From the NCBI RefSeq assembly GCF_007197775.1, contig NZ_CP041638.1, positions 3,472,001 to 3,536,000 of the forward strand: 64,000 nucleotides of DNA, given 5' to 3'. This document shows positions 25,182 through 34,193 of the stretch, piece by piece. The number at the start of each line of letters is the position of its first letter. The first letter of the stretch is position 1. Position numbers and translations under genes: made by a program. The stretch is from Thalassotalea sp. PS06 (GTDB lineage Bacteria; Pseudomonadota; Gammaproteobacteria; Enterobacterales; Alteromonadaceae). The notes beneath the pieces were generated by a model. That model saw only the letters and a list, made by a program, of their open reading frames with translations, was not told where the DNA came from and did not search any database.

Positions 25182-25768
25182 GGATTTATCTCCTCTTCAT
25201 TATCGTTGCCAATGTAGGTTTCACTTTGCAACGCTGAATCATCCTGTTTTGCTGGAGACTCGGCGGCTAGTAACTGATTATGAACAGGCATTTGCTCAGC
25301 ATAATATTGCGATAACGCCAGCAAATCTTCTTCATTCAATGGCGCTACCATGCCCTGCATTATTTTATTCGCTGAATTTTTTTGCTTATAAGAGATAAGT
25401 TTATCCATTAAATATTGCTGAGATTTTCCGGCTAAATCGGGATAAAGTGCTTGTCTTGCGACACCATTAACACCGTGGCAGGGAGAACAAAATTGTACTT
25501 GTGAGTCGAGGCGTCGTTGCATTCGCAATTGCTCAGCGGCGGTCAATTTCGGAAGCGGTTCAATAATGTCTGCAATCGCTTCTTGGTTGTCAGTGTCATT
25601 ATCACCATCAGTCAAATCTAACGCACTTTCAACATCAACTACCGAACTGGTATTAATGTCTCCACTGTCGCTGTTGGCGAAGGCTGAAGAGGTAGTAAAA
25701 CCACTTAACAAGAACACAAGCAAGGCGAAAATCGCGCATTGCTTCATGCCAATGGTGGGGGCAATCAT
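25178..25768 (-). CDS. Exported c-type cytochrome (cytochrome c553-like)
   Basis: A 196-residue protein from the chosen start. A signal peptide (ending SAFA) is followed by an acidic linker of about 60 residues, then a monohaem domain with CSPCHG, YPDLAGK and a Met ligand candidate in IMQGMVAPL, and a polar acidic tail. A longer in-frame start exists at 25858, but it would read through the 27-bp repeat; the ATG at 25768 has AAAGGA six bases upstream and begins just before the signal peptide. It ends overlapping the DUF885 gene. The domain closely resembles the small cytochrome at 26084, suggesting duplication. Confidence 0.82.
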   Translation of the reverse strand: MIAPTIGMKQCAIFALLVFLLSGFTTSSAFANSDSGDINTSSVVDVESALDLTDGDNDTDNQEAIADIIEPLPKLTAAEQLRMQRRLDSQVQFCSPCHGVNGVARQALYPDLAGKSQQYLMDKLISYKQKNSANKIMQGMVAPLNEEDLLALSQYYAEQMPVHNQLLAAESPAKQDDSALQSETYIGNDNEEEINP

Positions 25769-25838
25769 TGGATATCCTTTGAGATGGGTTAAGAACCCTT
25801 TTTGATTATTTTTTTGAGGATAAGTTTCCTGAAAACAA

Positions 25839-26021
25839 CCCTTACTAACACCATCCATGGCTCGTTAGGAGATGTAAAGGGATTTACGGAATGTCGAGAT
25901 ATCATGGATGACAATATCTCGACGAAATACGTCCATTACCCCATGCATCAATCCTTCCTGTGATGCAGGATACTTACATCCCTGTAAGCAAAAACCCTTA
26001 CTAACACCATCCATGGCTCGT
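25839..26021. repeat. 27-bp direct repeat pair around a cytochrome promoter region
   Basis: Identical 27-base copies stand at 25839-25865 and 25995-26021; each begins CCCTTACTAACACC and contains CCATCCATGGCTCG with a central CCATGG palindrome. Between them lie inverted segments (GTCGAGATAT / ATATCTCGAC at about 25890-25925). No gene is seen in between. Confidence 0.8.
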
Positions 26022-26045
26022 AAGGATAAGTACGTCCATGTACAA

Positions 26046-26070
26046 AAAAAGCGCAATAAATGCGCTTTTT
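26046..26070 (-). terminator. Terminator of the small cytochrome gene
   Basis: Stem AAAAAGCGCA / TGCGCTTTTT with 5-base loop. It is symmetrical, so it could stop transcription from both sides. Confidence 0.85.
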
Positions 26071-26083
26071 ATTCGATACTGAA

Positions 26084-26383
26084 TTACTTCAAGCTAGCGT
26101 AGTAAGCAGAAAGATTCGCAATATCTTCGTCAGTTAATGGCATTGCCATCGGCGCCATTACCGGATCTTTACGAGTACCGGATTTGAAATCTTTCAACTG
26201 CTTGGCGATGTATGCTTCTTTCTGGCCAGCTAGGTTAGGATACATAGGTACTGCAGAAATACCTTTAGCACCGTGACAGGCTGCACATACGGCAGATTTT
26301 GCTTTACCAGCTTCAATATCAGCTGCCATAGTAGGAGCTGCGAAAACTACTGATGCTGCAAGAGCTAAAGTTAGTTTTTTCAT
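26084..26383 (-). CDS. Small periplasmic monohaem cytochrome c (c553/c5 type)
   Basis: A 99-residue protein: signal peptide 1-20, haem motif CAACHG (Cys33, Cys36, His37), YPNLAGQKE, and the Met ligand region [15 protein letters not shown], all typical of small class I cytochromes that carry electrons to terminal oxidases or reductases in the periplasm. The length is standard. It has its own terminator and an AT-rich upstream region, so it is probably a single-gene transcript. The partner enzyme cannot be inferred. Confidence 0.93.
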   Translation of the reverse strand: MKKLTLALAASVVFAAPTMAADIEAGKAKSAVCAACHGAKGISAVPMYPNLAGQKEAYIAKQLKDFKSGTRKDPVMAPMAMPLTDEDIANLSAYYASLK

Positions 26384-26801
26384 AATGACTTCTCTTAATA
26401 TGCCTAATAATTATTAATTTAACTGAAAACGATTATATGAAAAAATCCTCTAAGTGTCTGCGGTTTTTTTCAATAATGTCTTGTTTACTAGCGATTATAC
26501 GGATAAAAACCCAACACCGATTGTTGATTAATCCAACAAAAACTATCCATCTTTCTAATCTTATTCGATTCCAAATATATTTCAAAAGCTTGTATTGATA
26601 GCAATGCCAATAAAGACCTAACATACAACGAATAGGTAAAGCTTAATGATGTATTCAGCAAACAATCTTCGCAAAAACCAATGTCGATATGATCTTAGTA
26701 GCATTTATTACATATAATCGACGACAGTAACCAAACAGCGTTACAATAAAACCAATTCCCATGAATACTGGCCTAGCCTCAATTTCTTTGCGAGAGACTT
26801 A
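26384..26801. other. Intergenic region between cytochrome c and selO
   Basis: An AT-rich 418-base gap between divergent genes. I see no gene or clear repeat. It should hold both promoters, but no box is distinctive enough to mark. Confidence 0.6.
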
Positions 26802-28328
26802 GTGAATTTTCAAAACTCCTATTTATCACTTGGAAGCAGTTTTTATCAGCAAACACTGCCAATACCGGTCGCGGCTCCACATCTACTGTTATGGAACGCC
26901 TCGTTAGCTAGCCTATTACAACTTGAAGATAGCGTTATTGACGAGCATCAAAAAGCTCAGATATTTAGCGGCAACCAAGTGGAAGAGAGTTCGACACCTA
27001 TTGCTCTTGCATACTCGGGACATCAATTTGGCCATTTTAATCCGCAACTTGGTGATGGCAGGGCGCATTTATTGGGTGAACTCATTGATCAAAATAGCCA
27101 GAGAGTAGATGTTCAGTTAAAAGGCTCAGGACCAACCCGCTTCTCCCGTCAGGGCGATGGTCGTTGTGCGTTAAAGCCAGCACTCAGAGAATTTATCATG
27201 AGTGAAGCGATGCACGCATTGAACGTGCCTACCAGCCGTTGCCTGGCTGTGGTCGCCACTGGCGAAACCGTGTATCGGGAAACGCCACAACCTGGGGCCA
27301 TTGTTACCCGCGTCGCCAGCAGCCATTTGCGCGTTGGTACCTTCCAGCATTTTGCCAGCCGCAAAGACTTCGATGCGTTAGAAGCCCTACTAGATTTTGC
27401 CATTGAACGTCATTACCCAGACATAGCAACCCTTCAAACCGATCGAGCTGGCAAAGCGTCAGCCTTTATCGAGGCGGTCGGAGAAAGACAAATAACCTTA
27501 ATTTGTCATTGGCTGCGAGTCGGATTTATTCACGGTGTAATGAATACCGATAATACCGCTATCAGTGGTGAAACCATTGATTTTGGTCCCTGTGCGATGA
27601 TGGGCGATTATCATCCTGGTACTGTCTACAGCTCAATTGATAGTCAGGGACGCTATGCGTTTGGCAATCAAATTAATATTGCCATCTGGAATATGGCACG
27701 CCTTGCAGAGAGTCTGCTGCCATTTCTTGACGATGAACAACAGACAGCGATAGCTAAGGCCGAATCCGTTATCAAACAATTGGTGGCAGATATTACCCTC
27801 GCCTATAAATCCATGCTTGGTAATAAACTTGGCTTTGATTTCAAAGATGATAATGACTGGCTACTCATTGAAACCTTATTAAACCAAATGCAGGCACAAG
27901 AGCTTGATTACACCTTAACCTTTGCCGAATTGACTCAATTTATCGAAACAGGCGAGATATCCAGTCAACTTGCTACTTCCTTGAAAGCTTGGTTACCAAC
28001 CTGGTTGCAACGTTTAGGAATAGAGGAAACGACGACAGATAGCGACATTTCAGCTTTGATTAAAAAGCATAAGCCGCTAACCGATGCATTGGCGAACATG
28101 CAAAATGCCAACCCATTAGTCATCCCTCGGAATCATCACGTGGAAAGAATTCTGGCGCTTTATCAAGAGGCTATGCTCACCGGTGAAAAACAGGAAGAAG
28201 CGGCCGATGAATTATCGCAGTTTTTACAGGTGTTGCGCTCGCCGTACGCTATCACCGAACACACAACGAAATATCAGGATGCTGCACAAGATAAAGATCA
28301 AGGTTATCGAACCTTTTGTGGAACGTGA
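26802..28328 (+). CDS. selO: Protein adenylyltransferase SelO (YdiU)
   Basis: A 508-residue protein that matches SelO throughout: HQFGHFNPQLGDGRAHLLGE, QLKGSGPTRFSRQGDGRCALKPALREF, the kinase-like HGVMNTDN and DFGPCAMM segments, and the conserved end with YRTFCGT. SelO is a pseudokinase-fold enzyme that transfers AMP to protein hydroxyls and is linked to oxidative stress control; bacterial copies lack selenocysteine and end CGT, as here. The start is a GTG behind GAGAGA. The next small gene follows after 18 bases. Confidence 0.97.
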   Translation: MNFQNSYLSLGSSFYQQTLPIPVAAPHLLLWNASLASLLQLEDSVIDEHQKAQIFSGNQVEESSTPIALAYSGHQFGHFNPQLGDGRAHLLGELIDQNSQRVDVQLKGSGPTRFSRQGDGRCALKPALREFIMSEAMHALNVPTSRCLAVVATGETVYRETPQPGAIVTRVASSHLRVGTFQHFASRKDFDALEALLDFAIERHYPDIATLQTDRAGKASAFIEAVGERQITLICHWLRVGFIHGVMNTDNTAISGETIDFGPCAMMGDYHPGTVYSSIDSQGRYAFGNQINIAIWNMARLAESLLPFLDDEQQTAIAKAESVIKQLVADITLAYKSMLGNKLGFDFKDDNDWLLIETLLNQMQAQELDYTLTFAELTQFIETGEISSQLATSLKAWLPTWLQRLGIEETTTDSDISALIKKHKPLTDALANMQNANPLVIPRNHHVERILALYQEAMLTGEKQEEAADELSQFLQVLRSPYAITEHTTKYQDAAQDKDQGYRTFCGT

Positions 28329-28346
28329 GTGTAGGATTTATTTATC

Positions 28347-28652
28347 ATGATCGAGTTTGCAGCAGACACACCCATTTCGTTATCGGCAGATAATATTATT
28401 TTATTGCGCTTTGGCAACGACTGGGATCAGGAAGACATCAGTGAAATGATAACCAGGATATTCGAACGCATTGCTAACGCCAATGTTGCAGAACACGTAA
28501 CCGGCGCCGACCGCGAATACCTGAGATTTCGTTGTAATAATCATCATTTTTTGCTGCAGTTTGAGACCTACAGTAATGCCTGCTGGATTGAAGCAGAAGA
28601 TGAGTTTAGTGAGCCCGGCATTGCCGAGCTCTTCAAGCAATTGAGCGTTTAA
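28347..28652 (+). CDS. Small cytosolic protein downstream of selO (DUF3630-like)
   Basis: A 101-residue soluble protein with no signal or membrane segment. The pattern of strands (RFRCNNHHFLLQFETYSNACWIEAED) and the C-terminal ELFKQL recall DUF3630, a short gammaproteobacterial family, but I hold this assignment loosely. It is 18 bases after selO on the same strand and most likely shares its transcript, so a link to SelO regulation or a shared stress condition is possible. Confidence 0.65.
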   Translation: MIEFAADTPISLSADNIILLRFGNDWDQEDISEMITRIFERIANANVAEHVTGADREYLRFRCNNHHFLLQFETYSNACWIEAEDEFSEPGIAELFKQLSV

Positions 28653-28658
28653 AGGGAT

Positions 28659-29738
28659 CTAAAGACTTACTGCATTAGGATGCAAAATCACCTTGCCGTC
28701 GCTTTTATTGATGGCATAGTGTTCCAGACCTTCGGTGAAATTATGAAAATCATACTCGCCAAAAATGTCGGTATCAAAGATGCCCTCGGCAAATAACTGC
28801 TGCACTTTTCTGCTTAAACTCAAAACCTGCCAGGGTTTGGCACTACCAAAATACGTGGCTAACCAAAAGCCTTCCACTTTATGGTTTCTGAAGATGACAT
28901 CGGCTACCGAGAATTGCCCACCAATTGGATGCTGAGTTTCCGTCAAACGTCCATAAACAATCGCCGTTGAGTGTTTCGGCATACAGCTCATCACGGTTGG
29001 CGTATCGATATCCGCCACCGCATCTAACAACACTCTGGCTTTTAACTGATGGCATGTATCTTTGAGTTTTTTCAGATAATCATCATCTGAGGTAAGCAAT
29101 ACTGCATCGGCACCAAGTTTTTCCAGTGCTTCAACATTTTTTTGTGAACGCACGGTGGCGATAGTTTTGATGTTATGCATTTTTGCATAACGGATAACGC
29201 CTTTACCCACCTGCGAAGCTGCCGCGTTAAGAACGATCGCTTTTGCGCCTAACTGCTTAGCCCTGTCTACCAGGCAAACCGAAGTACAAGGGTTAACAAT
29301 CAAAGTCGCCGCCTGGGCATCGGTTAGTTCCTTACGAACCGGCAAACACAAATTCGCCCGGGTAATGGCGTATTGCGCCCAAGCGCCATCACGACCCGGC
29401 TCTGCAGAAATCGCTACTCGCTTACCAATGAGCCAGCGACCATACATACCCGCATTTGCTGCCACTACGATACCCGCTCCCTCAAAGCCAGCATAAGCAC
29501 CGTCTTGCGGCGGTAAACCATATTTACCCATGAGATAGACCAGATCTGAAGGGTTAATCGGTGAAGCCAGCATCTTAATTAACACCTGCCCCGTTTCTAA
29601 TTCCGGAATCGGTTTTTCGGTTAATTCAATACGTTCATTGAAGGGGATATCTGCGCTGGGATTAAACTTCAGGGCAATGCCTTTGTTGGTTTTTGGGATA
29701 TTGTTTCCAGAAACCGATGCAGTAGTAGATTGAGTCAC
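28659..29738 (-). CDS. MDR family oxidoreductase (alcohol-dehydrogenase-like domain)
   Basis: A 359-residue protein with the GroES-like half (INPSDLVYLMGKYG, AGFEGAGIV) and a Rossmann half (IVLNAAASQVGKGVIRYA in place of the usual glycine motif, then GADAVLLTSDD, and KVILHP at the end). Zinc ligands are absent, as in quinone/enoyl reductases. It is about the same length as, and clearly related to, the protein at 20184. It lies next to the acyl-CoA pathway genes on the same strand as the lyase at 29856, but a strong terminator between them argues against one transcript. Substrate unknown. Confidence 0.85.
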   Translation of the reverse strand: MTQSTTASVSGNNIPKTNKGIALKFNPSADIPFNERIELTEKPIPELETGQVLIKMLASPINPSDLVYLMGKYGLPPQDGAYAGFEGAGIVVAANAGMYGRWLIGKRVAISAEPGRDGAWAQYAITRANLCLPVRKELTDAQAATLIVNPCTSVCLVDRAKQLGAKAIVLNAAASQVGKGVIRYAKMHNIKTIATVRSQKNVEALEKLGADAVLLTSDDDYLKKLKDTCHQLKARVLLDAVADIDTPTVMSCMPKHSTAIVYGRLTETQHPIGGQFSVADVIFRNHKVEGFWLATYFGSAKPWQVLSLSRKVQQLFAEGIFDTDIFGEYDFHNFTEGLEHYAINKSDGKVILHPNAVSL

Positions 29739-29757
29739 AAAAAAACCTTATTTTGTG

Positions 29758-29790
29758 GAAAAAACAACACCCGCAATAATAGCGGGCGTT
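29758..29790 (-). terminator. Terminator of the minus-strand CitE-like gene
   Basis: On the minus strand CAACGCCCGC pairs with GCGGGTGTTG (one G-U pair), with a 7-base loop and a TTTTTT run. It separates the lyase gene from the MDR gene. Confidence 0.82.
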
Positions 29791-29855
29791 GCTGTGCTTT
29801 TCCAAATTTTGTTACGAAAATCAGTATGTAGAGCTACCACCAATTTGGCTTTTCG

Positions 29856-30845
29856 TTAAAAGAATGCCGTTTTCGCCTGCTCGCCAATAACGATACCGCT
29901 AACATGAGCCCGTTGCAGTAATTGCCAGTAATAGCGATAGGTAGCGCGATCGTGTAACTCACCTTTGTGCTGAATTGGACCCCAATCATTAGCTTGTGCC
30001 GCCAACAAAATCGCTTCCGCATCTTCCACTTCTTGATAATCCGGCTTCATCGCATCAACAATTGCCTGGATTTGAGTTGGATAAATACTCCACATTCGCA
30101 AAAAGCCAAATTCTTTACGTGCACGACTGGCATCATCAAGCGTCTGCTGCACATTTTTCAAATCCAACGTCACGTTATGGGCTGGCACCACACCATTGGC
30201 AAGGGCCGCGGCAACCATCTCGCTTTTGGCGCGATACAAGAGTGCATGGTCAAACTGCCCTGGTGAACGCATGCAGGATGCTGGAATTGCACCATTGTGG
30301 CCAGAGACAAAGTCCATCATCCCAAAATCCAATACCTGCACCCAATCGATTGCTGCCAGATCCCAGACATCCCGCAATGCACCATGGGTTTCGATCAGCA
30401 CATGCACTGGAATTTCACGACTGATGTTATTAGCCTTAGCAACAGACTTGATGTAATCCACCATTTCTTTGATTTGTGTCGCAGCTGTGCATTTTGGCAA
30501 AGTGATATACGCGACTTTTTCACCGATTTGCGGTACCAGAATATCGACGTCTTTGCGCCAGTGCGAATGGGTATAATCGTGGATGCGCACTCCGAGCATA
30601 TTAAATTTGTTTTCATCGCTGCCAATCATATCCGCAACCATTTGCGCATGTTCAGCTTCAGTACCAGCAGCAGCACCGTCTTCACAATCACAGGTAATAT
30701 CAAAGACTGGACCAAGCTTTTGTTGCATTTGCATTGCTTTACCGATCAGCTTTTCGCTACCAGCAAAGTGCTCACAACTTGGTAAAACCGGAAACGGCTT
30801 TTCGCCCTCAAATAGGGCTTTATTCGGGTGTACAGGTAACGACAT
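29856..30845 (-). CDS. HpcH/HpaI aldolase / citrate-lyase-beta family protein (malyl-CoA-lyase-like)
   Basis: A 329-residue TIM-barrel lyase. Visible elements: PVFDITCDCEDGAAAG near residue 46, where the family has its metal-proximal acidic pair; GVRIHDYTH with the substrate Arg; ITLPKC; VLIETHGALRD with the metal Glu; and LDFGMMDFVSGHNG with the metal Asp. Relatives cleave malyl-, methylmalyl- or citramalyl-CoA into an acyl-CoA and glyoxylate or pyruvate. It is divergent from a four-gene operon that carries two more family members, a CoA ligase and a hydratase, which implies a shared pathway. Exact substrate unassigned. Confidence 0.85.
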   Translation of the reverse strand: MSLPVHPNKALFEGEKPFPVLPSCEHFAGSEKLIGKAMQMQQKLGPVFDITCDCEDGAAAGTEAEHAQMVADMIGSDENKFNMLGVRIHDYTHSHWRKDVDILVPQIGEKVAYITLPKCTAATQIKEMVDYIKSVAKANNISREIPVHVLIETHGALRDVWDLAAIDWVQVLDFGMMDFVSGHNGAIPASCMRSPGQFDHALLYRAKSEMVAAALANGVVPAHNVTLDLKNVQQTLDDASRARKEFGFLRMWSIYPTQIQAIVDAMKPDYQEVEDAEAILLAAQANDWGPIQHKGELHDRATYRYYWQLLQRAHVSGIVIGEQAKTAFF

Positions 30846-31398
30846 TATTCCTCCTGGTATCGATTTCTTAGTCCGAGCTACACAAATATCAAAAATGGAT
30901 TTCTGCGCCGGATTTTAATTATTAATCGGATCATTTTAGCCTGCCGCAGCGATGAAAGCCGACAGGTAATATTTCAAAATTACTCTAATTTTTGTAACCA
31001 ATAGCAATATCTTGCCTAAAATTACTAATATGGCCGTGACGCGTTGCGCTAATTCAACATTCACAATCCGTGGCAGTTGCCAAACATTAACAATAATCTT
31101 ACGCAACATCAGAAAGTTATCAATACCACTAAAGCACTAGATACAGCCATTTTAATAAGGTTTATAAACTAGTTGTTTACTAAACTACCTTAGATTGTAG
31201 ACAACATTCAAACACTTTTTTAAACAAAAGTTTGAAATAAATACTCTAATGCTGTAAGTATAAATAAAAGCCAAAATGAAAACTTTCATTTCACTTACAT
31301 AAATAGCGACATTTCATCAACGCATAAACGCCTCAGAGGCAAATTGCGTTGGGTCATAACAATTACAACGTCGTCAATAGAAAAAGCTGGAGGATACT
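30846..31398. other. Divergent promoter region of the acyl-CoA pathway genes
   Basis: A 553-base AT-rich gap with no gene. It separates the minus-strand lyase from the plus-strand operon and should contain both promoters. Candidate regulator sites are listed at 31173-31204. No regulator gene is encoded in the locus. Confidence 0.6.
31173..31204. promoter_or_regulatory. Candidate GntR/FadR-type operator pair
   Basis: TTGTTTACTA (31173-31182) and TTGTAGACAA (31195-31204) resemble the TTGTATACAA palindrome bound by several GntR-family regulators. Their starts are 22 bases apart, about two helical turns. The resemblance is modest and could be chance. Confidence 0.3.
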
Positions 31399-32520
31399 TT
31401 GAATTATCACAACGAATTTTTGGACCAGGTTAATGAACAAGATGTCCTGGGCGGATTTTGGCCCGGTATCCAGCTGTATTACCCACCAGTCAAGTACTCA
31501 CCAAAAGATGGAGAATACGAAAACATCGAGCAGGCGACCGAGCGGATGCGTAAACATGCGCACCATTGCCAGGCGCACACCTTGTTGTTTGATTTGGAAG
31601 ATGGGTGTCGTCAAAAAGCCCTGTCTCGCGAACTGTTAATTAACGAGCTACCTAAGTTTCCTGAAAGAAACTTTCAGATCGCGGTTCGGATAAATCCATT
31701 CCGTACCGATGAATACGAAAAAGATCTGCAAATGATCATGCAGGTTGCTGAACACATCGATGTCATCGTGCTAGCAAAAGCCGGCGAATTGTATGGCGCT
31801 GCGGAGATCCGTGACTTAAGTGCCTGGTTGGTCGGGGTAAATCCTGACATCGAAATTCAGCCGATTATCGAGCATCCACGTTCATTGAAAATTGCTGCTG
31901 AGCTGATGGCATTTCCCGCGGTTAAGCATGTGGTGTTCGGTATTCACGATTTCTCGAAAGCAATGGCTATCCACTTAACGCCAGAAGGTTGGATTGATGA
32001 GTTACTAACCTATCTTCGCACCTTGTTATTGGAAGCACGCATCGCCGGTAAAGGAGTAATTGGTGGTGTCGAAGTACTTATTAATGACACGCCAATGCCA
32101 GAGAAAAATATCGAGCCCGATGATGTTCGCCGCTGGTTGGATTTGCATGGCGATCATGAATCGCACGTGGTGCATAGTCACGCTGTAATCGAAGCACAAA
32201 TGGGTTTAACCGGTAAGCAATTGATTCATCCTTATCACATTCATCTGTGTAAGGTTGCCTTCACCCCATCTCCAAAGGAAATCAAGCGGAATGTCGAGAT
32301 ATTACAGGCTGCGATCGACGCCGATGCTCTTCTTGGCGGTGCAATTAAGTTTGAAGGTGAAATGCTTGATCCTCCGATGTTCGGTAAAGCGCTGCAGTGT
32401 TTGCTGCGCGCCTATGCACTGAAGTCTCTGGATGACAAAGACAAACAGTTTGCCATGGACGTTTTGAAGAAGCTTCCTATTACTGTTATTCGCGAAAACT
32501 GGCCGTACGGACGTATCTAA
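31399..32520 (+). CDS. HpcH/HpaI aldolase/citrate lyase family protein, long form
   Basis: A 373-residue protein starting at TTG behind a CTGGAGGAT ribosome site. Barrel motifs: LLFDLEDGCRQKALSRE (acidic metal region), VRINPFRT, VIVLAKAG, IIEHPRSLKIAAE (metal Glu) and VFGIHDFSKAMA (metal Asp), with a HPYHIHLCKVAFTPSPKE end. It is longer than ordinary CitE (about 290-300) because of an N-terminal extension (YYPPVKYSP) and a C-terminal helical part. It is the first gene of an operon; its stop overlaps the next start by one base (TAATG). Likely a CoA-ester or related C-C lyase; substrate unknown. Confidence 0.82.
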   Translation: MNYHNEFLDQVNEQDVLGGFWPGIQLYYPPVKYSPKDGEYENIEQATERMRKHAHHCQAHTLLFDLEDGCRQKALSRELLINELPKFPERNFQIAVRINPFRTDEYEKDLQMIMQVAEHIDVIVLAKAGELYGAAEIRDLSAWLVGVNPDIEIQPIIEHPRSLKIAAELMAFPAVKHVVFGIHDFSKAMAIHLTPEGWIDELLTYLRTLLLEARIAGKGVIGGVEVLINDTPMPEKNIEPDDVRRWLDLHGDHESHVVHSHAVIEAQMGLTGKQLIHPYHIHLCKVAFTPSPKEIKRNVEILQAAIDADALLGGAIKFEGEMLDPPMFGKALQCLLRAYALKSLDDKDKQFAMDVLKKLPITVIRENWPYGRI

Positions 32521-34193
32521 TGTTGAATTTTGAAAACCTACTAACACAGAATGAATCGGGCTGGCAATGGCAGCTACCTCGTCACTTTAATATCGCTTAT
32601 GCCTGTGTGCGCCAGCATGTCGAGCAAGGCAATGGTAATAAACTGGCAATGATTGTCGAAGACCAGTTTCTCGGTACAACTGAACTGTCTTACAGCCAGT
32701 TGGATAAAGCCAGTGGCCAGTTTAATTACCTGTTAAAGTCATTGAATGTCGGTGAAGGCGAGCGGGTTTTGATTCGCCTGCCAAACGCCACTAGCTACCC
32801 AATTAGCTTCTTCGGTTGTCTGAAACATGGTGCTGTAGCCGTGCCAACGTCGACCTTATTATCGGCACACGAAGTGGCTTATCTGGCTAAGGACTCCGGT
32901 GCCAAGGTACTGGTTACCGATAAAAGCATGTGGCCAGAGCTGAGCAGTACGCTTGGCAAGCACGATGACCTGGAAACGGTTTTACTGGCAGGTCCTGGAG
33001 AAATTCCTGATGCGGAAAATCCAGAAGGCATAAAAGTAATCGATCTGGCCAAAGCGCTTGCAGATAGTCCTGTTGACGATAGCATCGTCGCGACTCGCCC
33101 CGATGATCCGGCTTACCTGGTTTACACCTCGGGTACCACTGGTTTTCCGAAAGGCGTGCTGCACGGACATCGCTCTTTAATAGGACGCATTCCAGCAAGC
33201 CGTTACTGGTTTAACTTTCAATCGGGCGATCGCATCCTACATTCTGGTAAATTCAACTGGACTTATGTATTGGGTTCTGCACTGATGGACCCGTTATTCC
33301 ATGGCCATACGGTAATTGTTCATGAAGGTAAAAATGACGCCAACACCTGGCCACAGTTGATCGCCAAACATGGCTGCACCATTTTTATCGGAGTACCGAC
33401 TATTTATCGGCAGATCATTCAAAAAACTGATTTCTCAGCGAAAGATGTACCGACCTTACGTCACTGTATGAGCGCTGGTGAGCACCTGAGCGATGAGATG
33501 CTGTTAGCCTGGCGTGAACGTTTTGCCATGGACGTCTATGAAGCCATCGGCATGTCGGAATTTTCTTATTATATTTCCCAACATACTGGTGCAGATATTC
33601 GTCCGGGAGCCGCTGGTTTTATTCAGCCTGGGCATCAGGTACAGCTGGTCGATGAAGCGTTGAATCCGGTGCCGCCGGGTCAAGAAGGAATGATTGCCAT
33701 TCGTACCGATGATCCTGGATTGTTCTTACAATACTGGCAGCTGCCGGAGGAAACCCAGGAAAGCCGACGTGATGGATATTTTCTTACCGGCGACTACGCT
33801 CGCCAAGATGAGGATGGCTACATTTGGTTCATTGGTCGAAAAGACGACATTATCAACACCTTTGGTTATCGAGTATCACCCCATGAAATAGAACGGGTGA
33901 TCAAAACTCATCCTCAGGTTGCCGATTGTGTGGCGCTTGGCGACACCATTGCCAAAGACAAAACGATTGTCAGCATCTGCGTGATTCCCGCCGGGTCCGA
34001 CAATATTGATGAAGCGTCATTATTGGATTTTGGTAATGAGCATCTGGCTCGTTACAAGGCTCCAAAGCAAGTGCATTTTTATCAGGATTTCCCGCGCACT
34101 AAGAACGGCAAAGTCCTACGCAAACAACTACTGGCAGATTTATCCAATAAACGAGAACAACAAAGTCGCGAGCAGACGGAGGCCCAAGCATGA
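32520..34193 (+). CDS. AMP-forming acyl-CoA synthetase
   Basis: A 557-residue ANL-superfamily enzyme. Motifs: the phosphate loop YTSGTTGFPKGVLHGHRS (about 202-219), EAIGMSEFSYY near 342, YFLTGDYARQDEDGY and the hinge FIGRKDDIINTFGYRVSP, and the catalytic lysine near the end (PRTKNGKVLRKQL). Such enzymes make an acyl-adenylate and then the CoA thioester in the cytosol. It resembles the benzoate/acetate ligase side of the family rather than long-chain ligases. By context its acid should feed the hydratase and lyases of this operon. It is coupled to both neighbours by overlapping start/stop codons. Confidence 0.92.
   Translation: MLNFENLLTQNESGWQWQLPRHFNIAYACVRQHVEQGNGNKLAMIVEDQFLGTTELSYSQLDKASGQFNYLLKSLNVGEGERVLIRLPNATSYPISFFGCLKHGAVAVPTSTLLSAHEVAYLAKDSGAKVLVTDKSMWPELSSTLGKHDDLETVLLAGPGEIPDAENPEGIKVIDLAKALADSPVDDSIVATRPDDPAYLVYTSGTTGFPKGVLHGHRSLIGRIPASRYWFNFQSGDRILHSGKFNWTYVLGSALMDPLFHGHTVIVHEGKNDANTWPQLIAKHGCTIFIGVPTIYRQIIQKTDFSAKDVPTLRHCMSAGEHLSDEMLLAWRERFAMDVYEAIGMSEFSYYISQHTGADIRPGAAGFIQPGHQVQLVDEALNPVPPGQEGMIAIRTDDPGLFLQYWQLPEETQESRRDGYFLTGDYARQDEDGYIWFIGRKDDIINTFGYRVSPHEIERVIKTHPQVADCVALGDTIAKDKTIVSICVIPAGSDNIDEASLLDFGNEHLARYKAPKQVHFYQDFPRTKNGKVLRKQLLADLSNKREQQSREQTEAQA

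Noticed and set aside
29967..30785. Several long open frames antisense to the minus-strand lyase gene
   Set aside because: They overlap a clear HpcH/HpaI gene and have no start signals or family features.
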